This document shows, one piece after another, positions 41,407-50,430 of a DNA stretch of 64,000 bases. A model generated the notes under the pieces. That model saw only the letters and a program-made list of their open reading frames with translations, made no database searches and was not told the DNA's origin. The stretch covers positions 248,001 through 312,000 of the forward strand of contig JAPWAE010000001.1 in the NCBI GenBank assembly GCA_041432705.1, in the 5' to 3' direction. The number at the start of each line of letters is the position of its first letter. Within the stretch, counting starts at the first letter, position 1. The stretch is from Pauljensenia sp018375675. GTDB taxonomy: Bacteria; Actinomycetota; Actinomycetes; Actinomycetales; Actinomycetaceae. Made by a program: the position numbers and the translations under genes.

Positions 41407-44277
41407 GTGCATGACAAGCTAATCATCCAGGGTGCCCGCGAACACAACCTCAAAGACGTGAACCTCGAGTTACCCCGTGACTCCATGATCGTCTTCACCG
41501 GCCTGTCCGGATCCGGTAAGTCGTCCCTCGCCTTCGACACGATTTTTGCCGAGGGACAGCGCCGCTACGTGGAATCACTGTCCTCGTATGCGCGCCAGTT
41601 CCTCGGACAGATGGACAAGCCCGACGTGGACTTCATCGAAGGCCTGTCGCCCGCCGTCTCCATCGACCAGAAGTCGACCTCGCGTAACCCGCGCTCGACC
41701 GTCGGCACGATCACGGAGATCCACGACTACCTGCGTCTGCTCTACGCCCGCGCGGGCGTGGCGCACTGCCCCGAGTGTGGCGCCCGCATTCAGGCGCAGA
41801 CACCGCAGCAGATCGTCGACCGTGTGCGCACGATGGATGAGGGCACGCGATTCCAGGTGCTCTCCCCGGTCGTGCGCGGCCGTAAGGGCGAGTACCAGGA
41901 CCTCATCGATGAGCTTCGCTCCGAGGGCTACACGCGCGCGATTATCGACGATGAGATGGTTCGCCTCGAGAACGCACCCAAGCTGGAGAAGAAGCTCAAG
42001 CACACGATCGAGGTCGTCGTTGACCGTCTCGTTGTGCGCGAGGGCATGCGCCAGCGCCTCACCGACTCCGTCGAGACTGCCCTGCGCCTGTCGGATGGCC
42101 TCGTCGTCATCGAGTGCGTCGACCTTGATGCCGATGATCCCGAGCGCCGCCGCCGCTTCTCCGAGAAGCGTGCGTGCCCCAACGACCACCCGCTGATGCT
42201 CGACGAGATCGAGCCGCGGACCTTCTCCTTCAACGCACCGTACGGCGCCTGCCCCGACTGCGCGGGCCTCGGCTTCCGCCTCGAGGTTGACCCCGAGCTG
42301 GTCGTGCCCGACGAGGAACTCTCCCTCGCCGACGGCGCGGTCATCCCGTGGAACTCGAACTTCAAGCACCACAAGAAGCTCCTCGAATCGCTCGCCAAGG
42401 AACTGGGCTTCGCGATGGGCACCCCGTGGAAGTCCCTGCCCAAGAAGGTTAAGGACGCGGTCCTGTACGGCAAGGACTACGAGGTCACCGTCAAGTTCCG
42501 TAACCGCTGGGGTCGCGAGCGCTCCTATACGACGGGCTTCGAGGGCGCCGTCAAGTACATCGAGCGCAAGCGCGAGGAGACCGAGTCCGCGGCCGTCTCG
42601 GAGAAGCTCGACTCCTACATGCGCGAGATCCCGTGCCCGACGTGCCACGGTGCGCGCCTGCGCCCTGAGGTCCTGGCCGTGCGCATCGGGGACAAGTCGA
42701 TCGCGGAGCTGTCCGACATGTCGATTGCGGACGCGCGCGCCTTCCTCGCCGACGTTCAGCTCGAACCGCGCGCCCGCTCGATCGCCGCGCCCATCCTCAC
42801 GGAGATCGAGGCCCGCCTGGCATTCCTCGTCGACGTTGGACTTACCTACCTGACGCTGTCGCGTGGTGCCGGCACGCTGTCGGGCGGCGAGGCGCAGCGC
42901 ATCCGCCTGGCCACGCAGATCGGCTCCGGCCTCGTCGGCGTCCTCTACGTCCTCGACGAGCCTTCGATCGGCTTGCACCAGCGCGACAACCGCAAGCTCA
43001 TCGCCACCCTCGAGCGCCTGAGGGACCTGGGCAACACGCTCATCGTCGTCGAGCACGACGAGGAAACGATGGAGGCCGCCGACTGGATCGTCGACATCGG
43101 CCCCGGTGCCGGCGAGACCGGCGGCTGGGTCGTGCACTCGGGCCCGCTCTCGGAACTGCTCAAGAACCGCAAGTCGCTGACCGGCCAGTACCTGTCCGGC
43201 AAGCGCCGCATCATTCTGCCGCCGACGCGACGCCCGATTGACAAGAAGCGTGTCGTGACCGTTAAGGGCGCGCGCGAAAACAACCTGAAGAATGTCGATG
43301 TGTCTTTCCCGCTCGGCGTGCTGACGGCCGTCACCGGCGTGTCTGGTTCCGGTAAGTCGACGCTCGTCAACGGCATCCTGTATCGCACCCTGGCCTCGCG
43401 CCTCAACGGCGCGCGCATGGTGCCCGGCCGCCACCGCACGATCACGGGCATCGAACAGCTCGACAAGGTCGTGCACGTGGACCAGAGCCCGATTGGCCGG
43501 ACGCCGCGCTCGAATCCGGCGACCTACACCGGCGTGTGGGATCAGATCCGCAAGCTTTTCGCTGAGACGCAGGAGGCGAAGGTGCGCGGCTACGGTCCGG
43601 GACGCTTCTCCTTCAACGTCAAGGGTGGACGCTGCGAGTCCTGCAAGGGCGACGGCACCCTGAAGATCGAGATGAACTTCCTGCCCGATGTGTACGTGCC
43701 CTGCGAGGTCTGCCACGGTGCCCGCTACAACCGCGAGACCCTAGAGGTTGAGTACAAGGGCAAGACTGTCGCGGACGTCCTCGACATGCCGATCGCCGAG
43801 GCCGCGCAGTTTTTCGCGCCGATCTCGCGCATTGCTCGCCATCTCAACACGCTCGTCGAGGTTGGCCTGGGTTACGTGCGCCTCGGCCAGAGCGCGACGA
43901 CACTGTCGGGTGGCGAGGCTCAGCGCGTGAAGCTGGCTTCCGAGCTGCAGCGACGTTCAACCGGGCGCACGGTGTACGTGCTCGACGAGCCCACGACCGG
44001 CCTGCACTCCGAAGACATCCGCAAGCTCCTCCTGGTGCTCCAGTCGCTCGCCGACAAGGGCAACACGGTCATCGTCATCGAGCACAACCTGGACGTCATC
44101 AAGAGCGCCGACTGGATCATCGATATGGGTCCCGAAGGCGGCGCAGGCGGTGGAACGGTCGTCGCGCAGGGCACGCCCGAAGAGGTTGCGAAGGTCGAGG
44201 AATCCTTCACCGGCCAGTACCTGGCAGAGGTTCTTGCGAAGGAGGCCGAGCGAGACGCCGCGGCTTCACGGAAGTAA
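41407..44277 (+). CDS. uvrA: Excinuclease ABC subunit A
   Basis: 956 residues with two ABC ATPase modules: Walker A GLSGSGKSS near 32 and GVSGSGKST near 645, and signatures LSGGEAQRIRLA and LSGGEAQRVKLA. Zinc modules show CPECG...CPTC pairs and CESCKGDG...CEVCHGARY. It scans DNA for lesions with UvrB. GTG 41407 gives the family start MHDKLIIQGAREHNLKDVNL. The stop overlaps the next start by one base. Confidence 0.98.
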   Translation: MHDKLIIQGAREHNLKDVNLELPRDSMIVFTGLSGSGKSSLAFDTIFAEGQRRYVESLSSYARQFLGQMDKPDVDFIEGLSPAVSIDQKSTSRNPRSTVGTITEIHDYLRLLYARAGVAHCPECGARIQAQTPQQIVDRVRTMDEGTRFQVLSPVVRGRKGEYQDLIDELRSEGYTRAIIDDEMVRLENAPKLEKKLKHTIEVVVDRLVVREGMRQRLTDSVETALRLSDGLVVIECVDLDADDPERRRRFSEKRACPNDHPLMLDEIEPRTFSFNAPYGACPDCAGLGFRLEVDPELVVPDEELSLADGAVIPWNSNFKHHKKLLESLAKELGFAMGTPWKSLPKKVKDAVLYGKDYEVTVKFRNRWGRERSYTTGFEGAVKYIERKREETESAAVSEKLDSYMREIPCPTCHGARLRPEVLAVRIGDKSIAELSDMSIADARAFLADVQLEPRARSIAAPILTEIEARLAFLVDVGLTYLTLSRGAGTLSGGEAQRIRLATQIGSGLVGVLYVLDEPSIGLHQRDNRKLIATLERLRDLGNTLIVVEHDEETMEAADWIVDIGPGAGETGGWVVHSGPLSELLKNRKSLTGQYLSGKRRIILPPTRRPIDKKRVVTVKGARENNLKNVDVSFPLGVLTAVTGVSGSGKSTLVNGILYRTLASRLNGARMVPGRHRTITGIEQLDKVVHVDQSPIGRTPRSNPATYTGVWDQIRKLFAETQEAKVRGYGPGRFSFNVKGGRCESCKGDGTLKIEMNFLPDVYVPCEVCHGARYNRETLEVEYKGKTVADVLDMPIAEAAQFFAPISRIARHLNTLVEVGLGYVRLGQSATTLSGGEAQRVKLASELQRRSTGRTVYVLDEPTTGLHSEDIRKLLLVLQSLADKGNTVIVIEHNLDVIKSADWIIDMGPEGGAGGGTVVAQGTPEEVAKVEESFTGQYLAEVLAKEAERDAAASRK

Positions 44278-44783
44278 TGGTTAGTATGGATCTTATGAAT
44301 CCCGCATACGGTCTCTACGGCTTCTCTCACTTCTGGCCCGCATGGGTCAACCTCATCGTCGTGGCGCTCATGGTGGTGTCTGGCGGCCTCGTCTTGAAGG
44401 CACTCGTTGCGCATGCAGCGGGGCGAAGCCGCGTCTATGGACTGGGCTGCGGTTTCGTCGCCGGCCTTGGCAACTTGTGCCTGAGCGTTCTGGCTCACGC
44501 GGAGGCTCGCCACACGTGGCAGCTGGGGACGGTCATTGCAATCTATGCGGTCGCGGTCGTGTTCCTGATCATGACACTCGTGTCCCTGTGGAGCGCTGAA
44601 TCAGGCGGCTTCGTGTGGGCACGTGCGTTCCACACGTTCCTTATGATCGGCGTGGTCGCGTCGGCGGCCATGGAAATCTCGCGACGGATGCTCTATTGGA
44701 TCCCGATGCCGGTTATCGGAGTCATCTTCCTTCTTGCACTCTTTGCGGCTTTTGTCGTGGGACGCAACACGGCTGACGAATAG
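44277..44783 (+). CDS. Small membrane protein of unknown function
   Basis: 168 residues with four predicted spans (about 20-42, 57-78, 85-107, 117-160 as two close spans). No family recognised; a DUF2231-like four-span layout is possible but not shown. The ATG overlaps the last base of the uvrA stop (TAATG), so translation is probably coupled to uvrA. ATG 44286 and 44295 are alternatives. A bidirectional terminator follows. The link to uvrA may be positional only. Confidence 0.78.
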   Translation: MVSMDLMNPAYGLYGFSHFWPAWVNLIVVALMVVSGGLVLKALVAHAAGRSRVYGLGCGFVAGLGNLCLSVLAHAEARHTWQLGTVIAIYAVAVVFLIMTLVSLWSAESGGFVWARAFHTFLMIGVVASAAMEISRRMLYWIPMPVIGVIFLLALFAAFVVGRNTADE

Positions 44784-44800
44784 TCGCTCCGAGACGTACC

Positions 44801-44842
44801 AAGCGGCCCCGTCCTCGTCACTGAACGAGGCCGGGGCCGCTT
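44801..44842. terminator. Bidirectional terminator between converging genes
   Basis: AAGCGGCCCCG (44801-44811) pairs with 44832-44842 and CCTCGT (44813-44818) with 44825-44830, one mismatch between. The right arm contains CGAGGCCGGGGC, a 12-mer repeated in the window. Confidence 0.85.
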
Positions 44843-44875
44843 CGTTGGTTTGGAATCACCGGGCAGGTGGCCGGG

Positions 44876-46792
44876 CTACTCCTGATTCTTCGCGGCCTCG
44901 CCCGACGCGTACAGGGCGTCGACCTCGTCGGCGTAGTCCGCCAGGACGCGGCGGCGCTTCAGCTTGAGGGAGGGCGTCATGTAGCCGTTCTCCACGGTGA
45001 AGGCAGCGTTGACGATGCGGTAGCGGCGGATCGACTCGGCGCGGGAGACGGCCTTGTTGGCGCGGGCGATCGCCTTCTCCAGCGAGTCGCGCACCTCGGG
45101 CATGTTTGCGGCCTGCGCAGCATCCACGACGGGCAGGCCATGGGTGGCCAGCCACTCGGGCAGCATCTCCGTGTCAAGGGCGATGAGCGCGCCGATGTAC
45201 GGGCGGTTGTCGCCAACCACGATGATGTTCGCGATGAGCGGGTGCGTCGACAGGGACTCTTCGAGGATCTCGGGGGAGACGTTCTTGCCGCCCGCGGTGA
45301 CGATGAGTTCCTTCTTGCGGCCCGTGATCCGCAGATGGCCTCGGTCGTCGATGGAAGCGAGGTCGCCGGTCTTGAACCAGCCGTCGACGTATGCCTCAGC
45401 CGTGGCCTCGGGCAGGTTGTGGTAGCCCTTCGACACGGAGATACCCTGGACGAGCAGCTCGCCGTCGGGAGCAATCTTCATGCGGTTGCCGGGCCATGGG
45501 AATCCCACCGAGTCCGGCGGGAAGTCCTGTGGCGTCTCCACGGAGATCGGGCCGGTTGTCTCGGACAGGCCGTAGCCCTGGAGGAGCGTGATGCCCAGGC
45601 CGCGATAGAAGTTCGCCAGGTCGAGGGCCAGGGGAGCACCACCTGAGATGATTGTGTGCAGGTTCGGGCCCAGGATCGCGCGGACCTTCGACAGGACCAG
45701 CGCGTCGGCGACGCGACCGCGCAGCTTGAGCGCGGTGGACGGGCCGGGGGAGGGCATCGCCGAGGCGTCGGGAATGGGCGTTGTGTCGGGGCCGGGACCA
45801 GCGACTGCGGACTCGGGAAGGGGAGAGTCAACGTAGGCGGTGGCCTTGGACAGGGCGCGTGCCTGCTTGGCGGCCCACGCGAACATACGGCCCTTCATGC
45901 CGCCGCCGGCCTTCGCCGCCGCGGCGTTGTAGACCTTTTCCATGACGCGCGGGACCACGAGGAGCATCGTCGGCTTGAAGGTCGCGATGTCGTTGACCAG
46001 GTTGCGCGTGTCGGGGGAGAAAGCGGTGACGCCCTGGCCCGCGAGCAGGCAGTACATGACGAAACGCGCGAGCACGTGGGCGACCGGCAGGAAAAGTAGG
46101 GAACGTGACTTCGGGTCGTTAATGAGGAGGGGCAGGAAGTCGTAGGCCTGCAGCATCGGCGAGATGAAATTGCCGTGCGTGAGCACGACGCCCTTGGGCA
46201 TACCGGTCGTGCCTGAGGTGTAGATGACTGTCGCCTCGTCGTGAAGCGTCACGGCGTCGGTGCGCTCTCGCACCTGCTCGACGCTCACGCCCTGAGCGGC
46301 GCCCGTCAGGACGCGCTCAGCACCCCGGTCCAGGGAGAGGATATGGCGCACGCCGTCGGTGCGCACGGATTCGACCAGCTCGGCCTGCTGCGTGGTGGCT
46401 GTGATGACGATGCGCACGTCGGCGTCGGCCAGGATGTGCGCGATCTGCGAGGCCGAGTCCGTCTCGTAGATCGGCACGGTGATCGCCCCGCAGGACAGCG
46501 CGGCCACGTCGATGAGCGCCCACTCGTAGGAGGTGGGGGCCAGGATCGCCAGGTGGTCGCCGGGCTCGAGCCCGATGCCGATGAGGCCACGCGCAATCGA
46601 GTCGGCCTCGCCGAGGAAGGTCTCCATCGTGACAGGGCGCCACGCGCCGACGTTGGAGCGGCGCTCGATCGCGATCTGCCCGGGGTGAGATGCCACGCGC
46701 TGGTGGAGCATCTTCGGCAGGTTCATGTCCTCGGTGGCTTCTCGGGTCGCGATCGACTCCCATGAGCCGTCGGCGAGCCTGCGTACCGTCAT
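44876..46792 (-). CDS. Long-chain acyl-CoA synthetase (AMP-forming), copy 2
   Basis: 638 residues from ATG 46792 (MTVRRLADGSWESI). The AMP-binding motif YTSGTTGMPKG and the C-terminal GYHNLPEATAEAYVDGWFKTGD and GRKKELIVTAGGKNVSPE blocks mark a FadD15/FACS-type enzyme. It activates fatty acids with ATP and CoA. Around residues 300-330 it carries a Pro/Ser-rich insertion (GPGPDTTPIPDASAMPSPG) not found in its neighbour. It lies 46 bases behind a paralogue on the same strand. Substrate chain length is unknown. Confidence 0.93.
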   Translation of the reverse strand: MTVRRLADGSWESIATREATEDMNLPKMLHQRVASHPGQIAIERRSNVGAWRPVTMETFLGEADSIARGLIGIGLEPGDHLAILAPTSYEWALIDVAALSCGAITVPIYETDSASQIAHILADADVRIVITATTQQAELVESVRTDGVRHILSLDRGAERVLTGAAQGVSVEQVRERTDAVTLHDEATVIYTSGTTGMPKGVVLTHGNFISPMLQAYDFLPLLINDPKSRSLLFLPVAHVLARFVMYCLLAGQGVTAFSPDTRNLVNDIATFKPTMLLVVPRVMEKVYNAAAAKAGGGMKGRMFAWAAKQARALSKATAYVDSPLPESAVAGPGPDTTPIPDASAMPSPGPSTALKLRGRVADALVLSKVRAILGPNLHTIISGGAPLALDLANFYRGLGITLLQGYGLSETTGPISVETPQDFPPDSVGFPWPGNRMKIAPDGELLVQGISVSKGYHNLPEATAEAYVDGWFKTGDLASIDDRGHLRITGRKKELIVTAGGKNVSPEILEESLSTHPLIANIIVVGDNRPYIGALIALDTEMLPEWLATHGLPVVDAAQAANMPEVRDSLEKAIARANKAVSRAESIRRYRIVNAAFTVENGYMTPSLKLKRRRVLADYADEVDALYASGEAAKNQE

Positions 46793-46838
46793 TGCGGTCC
46801 TTTCGTGGGGTGGGTGCTGAGCGCCGTGCGTGGTGGGA

Positions 46839-48704
46839 TCAGTTCTTCTTGACGCGGCCGAAAAGCCCGCGCTTCTTCGCCGGTTCAGCGGAGACGGGGC
46901 CGCCGTACAGGGCGTCGATCTCATGGGCGTAGTCGGTGATGACCTTGCGGCGGCGTAGCTTCATTGACGGTGTGACGTAGCCATTCGCGACCGTAAAGGT
47001 GGCGTCGATGATGCGGAACTTACGGATCGACTCGGCGCGGGAGACGGCCTTGTTGGCGCGCTCGACGGCCTTCTCGAGGGACTCGCGGACGGCGGGCAGC
47101 TCGGCAGCCTCGGTGGGCGAGCACTGCGGCAGGCCGTGCTTGGCCAGCCAGTCGGGCAGCATGTCGGCGTCGAGCGTGAACAGGGCTCCGACGTAGGGGC
47201 GCTGATCGCCCACGACAATGACGTTCGCGATGAGCGGGTGCGTGGCCAGAGAATCCTCGAGGACCTCGGGGGAGACGTTCTTGCCGCCCGCGGTGACGAT
47301 GAGTTCCTTCTTGCGGCCCGTGATGGTCAGCTGGCCCTTGCGATCGATCGAGCCCAGGTCACCCGTGTGGAACCACTTGCCGTCGGGCATGACCTCGGCG
47401 GTCTGCTCGGGCAGGTGGTAGTAGCCGGGCATGACGGACTGGCCGCGCACCAGGATCTCGCCGTCCTTGGCAAGCTTAATGAAGTTGCCGGGCAGTGGCA
47501 GGCCAACACCACCGACGGGGTTCTTGCCGATGTGCTGGACGGCGATTGGGCCGGTCGTCTCGGACAGGCCGTAGCCCTGGATGAGGGTGATGCCCATACC
47601 GGCGTAGAAGTGGGCGAGGTCGGTGGCCAGGGGTGCGCCGCCGGAGACGATGTAGCGCAGGTTGGGTCCCAGGACCGAGCGGATTTTCTTGAGGACGAGC
47701 GCGTCGGCGATGCCGTGACGCATCTTCTTGAACAGGCCGGGGCCGAAGGTTTTCTCGGAGGCCACGGAGAAGGTGCGCGCCTGCTTGGCGCTCCATGCGA
47801 ACATGCGGCCCTTGATGCCGCCGCCCGCCTTGGAGGAGGCGGCGTTGTAGACCTTTTCGAGGACGCGGGGCACGACGAGGAGCACGGATGGCTTGAAGGC
47901 CTGGATGTCGGGCAGCAGGTTCTTGATGCTGGGCGAGAAGCCGAGGACTCCCTGGCCCGACAGGATCACGTGCATGACGAGGCGCGCGAGCACGTGGGCG
48001 ACGGGGAGGAAGAGGAGCAGACGTGTCTCAGGGGAGTCAATCACCTCGCCGAGGACCTGGCGGGCGCCCTCCGCGGTGGCCACGAAGTTTGCGTGCGTCA
48101 GGGCCACGCCCTTCGGGTTTCCGGTCGTTCCGGAGGTGTAGATGATGGTGGCGATGTCCGAGGAGGAGATGGTCGCGCGGCGCTGCTCGACGTTCTCGAT
48201 GGTGATGCCGGTGGCGGCGCGGGCGATCATGCGCTGGGCGCCGCGGTCGAAGGAGTCGACCGCCACGGTGTACTCGGGAGCCACGGAGTGCACGAGCTCG
48301 GCCTGCTGGGTGGTGGCCGTGAAGACGCGGGTCACGTGCGCGTCGGTGAGGATGTGCTCGATCTGGGCGGCGGAGTCGGACTCGTAGATCGGGACGGTGA
48401 TTGCGCCGATGGATAGGAGAGCGAGGTCGAGGAGGAGCCACTCGTACGAGGTCGGGGCCAGGATTGCGACCGCGTCGCCGGTCTGAACGCCGAGGCCGAT
48501 GAGGCCGCAGGCGGTGTACTCGACCTGGCGCTGGAGCTCAGACGCGCTGAGGGAGCGCGTGGAGCCGACGGAAGAGCGCTGCTCGACCGCTACCTGGTCG
48601 GGGTGTAGGAGCGCGCGCTTGGCCAGCATGTCCGGAATGATGTCGTGCTCGCCCACCTTGTAGGTCGGCTTGATCGTGTACGAGCCATCACGCATGCGCT
48701 TCAT
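46839..48704 (-). CDS. Long-chain acyl-CoA synthetase (AMP-forming), copy 1
   Basis: 621 residues from ATG 48704 (MKRMRDGSYTIKP). Motifs are YTSGTTGNPKG, GYGLSETTGPIAV, TGDLGSIDRKGQL and GRKKELIVTAGGKNVSPE. It is close in sequence to the following gene along most of its length, so the two are a tandem duplication. It lacks the Pro/Ser insertion and ends in a basic tail (KKRGLFGRVKKN). A two-gene unit with the next gene is likely. Confidence 0.93.
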   Translation of the reverse strand: MKRMRDGSYTIKPTYKVGEHDIIPDMLAKRALLHPDQVAVEQRSSVGSTRSLSASELQRQVEYTACGLIGLGVQTGDAVAILAPTSYEWLLLDLALLSIGAITVPIYESDSAAQIEHILTDAHVTRVFTATTQQAELVHSVAPEYTVAVDSFDRGAQRMIARAATGITIENVEQRRATISSSDIATIIYTSGTTGNPKGVALTHANFVATAEGARQVLGEVIDSPETRLLLFLPVAHVLARLVMHVILSGQGVLGFSPSIKNLLPDIQAFKPSVLLVVPRVLEKVYNAASSKAGGGIKGRMFAWSAKQARTFSVASEKTFGPGLFKKMRHGIADALVLKKIRSVLGPNLRYIVSGGAPLATDLAHFYAGMGITLIQGYGLSETTGPIAVQHIGKNPVGGVGLPLPGNFIKLAKDGEILVRGQSVMPGYYHLPEQTAEVMPDGKWFHTGDLGSIDRKGQLTITGRKKELIVTAGGKNVSPEVLEDSLATHPLIANVIVVGDQRPYVGALFTLDADMLPDWLAKHGLPQCSPTEAAELPAVRESLEKAVERANKAVSRAESIRKFRIIDATFTVANGYVTPSMKLRRRKVITDYAHEIDALYGGPVSAEPAKKRGLFGRVKKN

Positions 48705-48770
48705 CGTGTCCTCCGGGATGTCGGTTCAAAGACTGAACAACAGGTTCGATGTGAGTCTACTGGTTGTGGC

Positions 48771-48804
48771 GCGGCCCCCGCCCCTTAATTGGGGTGGGGG
48801 CCGC
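48771..48804 (-). terminator. Hairpin after glnA
   Basis: GCGGCCCCCGCCCC (48771-48784) pairs with GGGGTGGGGGCCGC (48791-48804), one G-T pair, loop TTAATT. No T-run on the minus strand. It lies just past the glnA stop at 48820. Confidence 0.7.
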
Positions 48805-48819
48805 TGAGTGACGATTAGA

Positions 48820-50244
48820 TCACAGGTCGTAGTACATCTGGTACTCGTAGGGATGCGGGTAGGCGCGCATCGGGGCGACCTCGTTGGTCTCCTTGTACTC
48901 CAGCCACGTGTCGATGAGGTCCTGTGTGAAGACGTCGCCCTCGGTGAGGAACTCGTGATCCTCGCGCAGCGCGTCGAGAGCAGCCTCAAGCGAGCTGGGC
49001 AGCTTCGCGATGTCCTGGTACTCGGCCGGGGGCAGCTCGTAGAGGTCCTTGTCGATCGGCGCGGCCGGCTCGATGCGGCGCTTGATGCCGTCGATGCCCG
49101 CCATGAGGCACGCGGAGAACGCCAGGTAGGGGTTCGCGCTCGGGTCCGGCACGCGGTACTCCACGCGCTTGGCCTTCGGGGACGTGCCCGTCACCGGGAT
49201 GCGGATGCATGCGGAGCGGTTACGCGCCGAGTACACGAGGTTGATCGGGGCCTCGAAGCCGGGAACCAGGCGTCGGAAGGAATTCACCGACGGGTTCGTG
49301 AAGGCGAGCAGCGCGGGTGCGTGCTCGAGCAGACCACCGATGAACCAGCGGGCTGTGTCAGACAGGGAGCCGTAGCCGCGCTCGTCGTAGAACAGGGGCT
49401 CGCCGTTCTTCCACAGCGAGATGTGCGTGTGCATTCCCGAGCCGTTGTCGCCGAACAGGGGCTTGGGCATGAAGGTCGCGGAATGCCCGAACTCGAGGGC
49501 GGAGTTCTTGATGACGTACTTGAACTTCATCATGTCGTCGGCCGCGGTCTGCAGCGTCGCAAAGCGGTAGTTGATCTCCTGCTGGCCACCCGAGCCGACC
49601 TCGTGGTGGGCGCGCTCGATCGTCAGCCCGACCTCTTCGAGGAGTCGGCTCATCTCGTCGCGCACGTCCGCGTACTTGTCGGCGGGGGAGACGGGGAAGT
49701 AGCCGCCCTTGATGGGCACCTTGTAGCCCATGTTGCCGCCCTCTTCGACGCGACCGGTGTTCCAGTACGCCTCGGGGGAGTCGACGGAGAAGAAAGTGTT
49801 GTGCGGGGTGACCTGGTAGCGGACGTCGTCGAAGAGATAGAACTCAGCCTCGGCGCCAATGAAGCACTCGTCGGCGATGCCGGTCGAGCGCAGGTATGCC
49901 TCGGCCTTGGCGGCCACCTGGCGCGGGTCGCGCGAGAAGGGCTCGTCGGTGAAGGGGTCGACGATCGAGAAGTTCACGACCAGGGTCTTGCGATCGCGGA
50001 ACGGGTCCACGAAGGCGGAGGAGATGTCCGGGATGAGCTTCATGTCGGACTCGTGGATGGCGGTGAATCCGCGCACCGAGGAGCCGTCGAACATGAGGCC
50101 GTCCGACAAAGCGGCGTCCAGGAACTCGCTCACGGGGATCGTAAAGTGCTGCTGAACCCCGGGGACGTCGCAGAAGCGCACGTCGACGAGTTCAATGTTC
50201 TGCTCGGAGATAAAGTCTGCGACCTCTTGGGTGGAGGTGAACAT
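48820..50244 (-). CDS. glnA: Glutamine synthetase, type I
   Basis: 474 residues, GSI-beta length. The metal/ATP site blocks are GAEAEFYLFDD, HHEVGSGGQQEINYRF and NGSGMHTHISLW, followed by NPSVNSFRRLVPGFEAP and RIPVTG. Tyr402 in KDLYELPPAE is the expected adenylylation site, so GlnE-type control is likely. ATG 50244 gives MFTSTQEVADFISEQNIELVD and follows AAGGACG on the minus strand; the frame 11 codons further up is not conserved. It assimilates ammonium into glutamine. Confidence 0.97.
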   Translation of the reverse strand: MFTSTQEVADFISEQNIELVDVRFCDVPGVQQHFTIPVSEFLDAALSDGLMFDGSSVRGFTAIHESDMKLIPDISSAFVDPFRDRKTLVVNFSIVDPFTDEPFSRDPRQVAAKAEAYLRSTGIADECFIGAEAEFYLFDDVRYQVTPHNTFFSVDSPEAYWNTGRVEEGGNMGYKVPIKGGYFPVSPADKYADVRDEMSRLLEEVGLTIERAHHEVGSGGQQEINYRFATLQTAADDMMKFKYVIKNSALEFGHSATFMPKPLFGDNGSGMHTHISLWKNGEPLFYDERGYGSLSDTARWFIGGLLEHAPALLAFTNPSVNSFRRLVPGFEAPINLVYSARNRSACIRIPVTGTSPKAKRVEYRVPDPSANPYLAFSACLMAGIDGIKRRIEPAAPIDKDLYELPPAEYQDIAKLPSSLEAALDALREDHEFLTEGDVFTQDLIDTWLEYKETNEVAPMRAYPHPYEYQMYYDL

Positions 50245-50343
50245 GAACGTCCTTCTTTGTGGGAGAGCTGTACTCAAAGGTCAAGAATCGGTCAATTCGT
50301 GGCCAAGTCCAGTATATGCCCACAGGTGGCGTGCGTGTGTATT

Positions 50344-50366
50344 GGTTTCATTATTTAAAGGTTTCA
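50344..50366. repeat. Direct repeat GGTTTCA x2 in the glnA-uvrC gap
   Basis: GGTTTCA at 50344-50350 and 50360-50366, 16 bases apart, around an AT-rich ATTTAAA. It could be an operator for the divergent glnA. The spacing does not fit the GlnR pattern I know. The heptamer equals the core of the 31.5-kb array. Confidence 0.35.
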
Positions 50367-50418
50367 TGACATAGAGCACGCCCAAGGTGGGTGCCGGGCG
50401 TTCCCAGCCGCGGCCTCG

Positions 50419-50424
50419 TACCCT
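50419..50424 (+). promoter_or_regulatory. Candidate -10 box (TACCCT) for leaderless uvrC
   Basis: TACCCT lies 6 bases before GTG 50431. Confidence 0.45.
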
Positions 50425-50430
50425 GGGAGC

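Noticed and set aside
41575..43716. 713-codon open frame on the minus strand opposite uvrA
   Set aside because: Shadow of uvrA; composition is that of a reversed high-GC coding strand with no recognisable domain.
47136..50358. Long plus-strand frames (426 and 516 codons) opposite the acyl-CoA synthetase and glnA
   Set aside because: Both are antisense to genes with complete motifs and lack start signals of their own.
50344..50370. GlnR operator upstream of glnA
   Set aside because: The repeat spacing and sequence do not match the GlnR half-site arrangement I know; kept only as an unexplained direct repeat.
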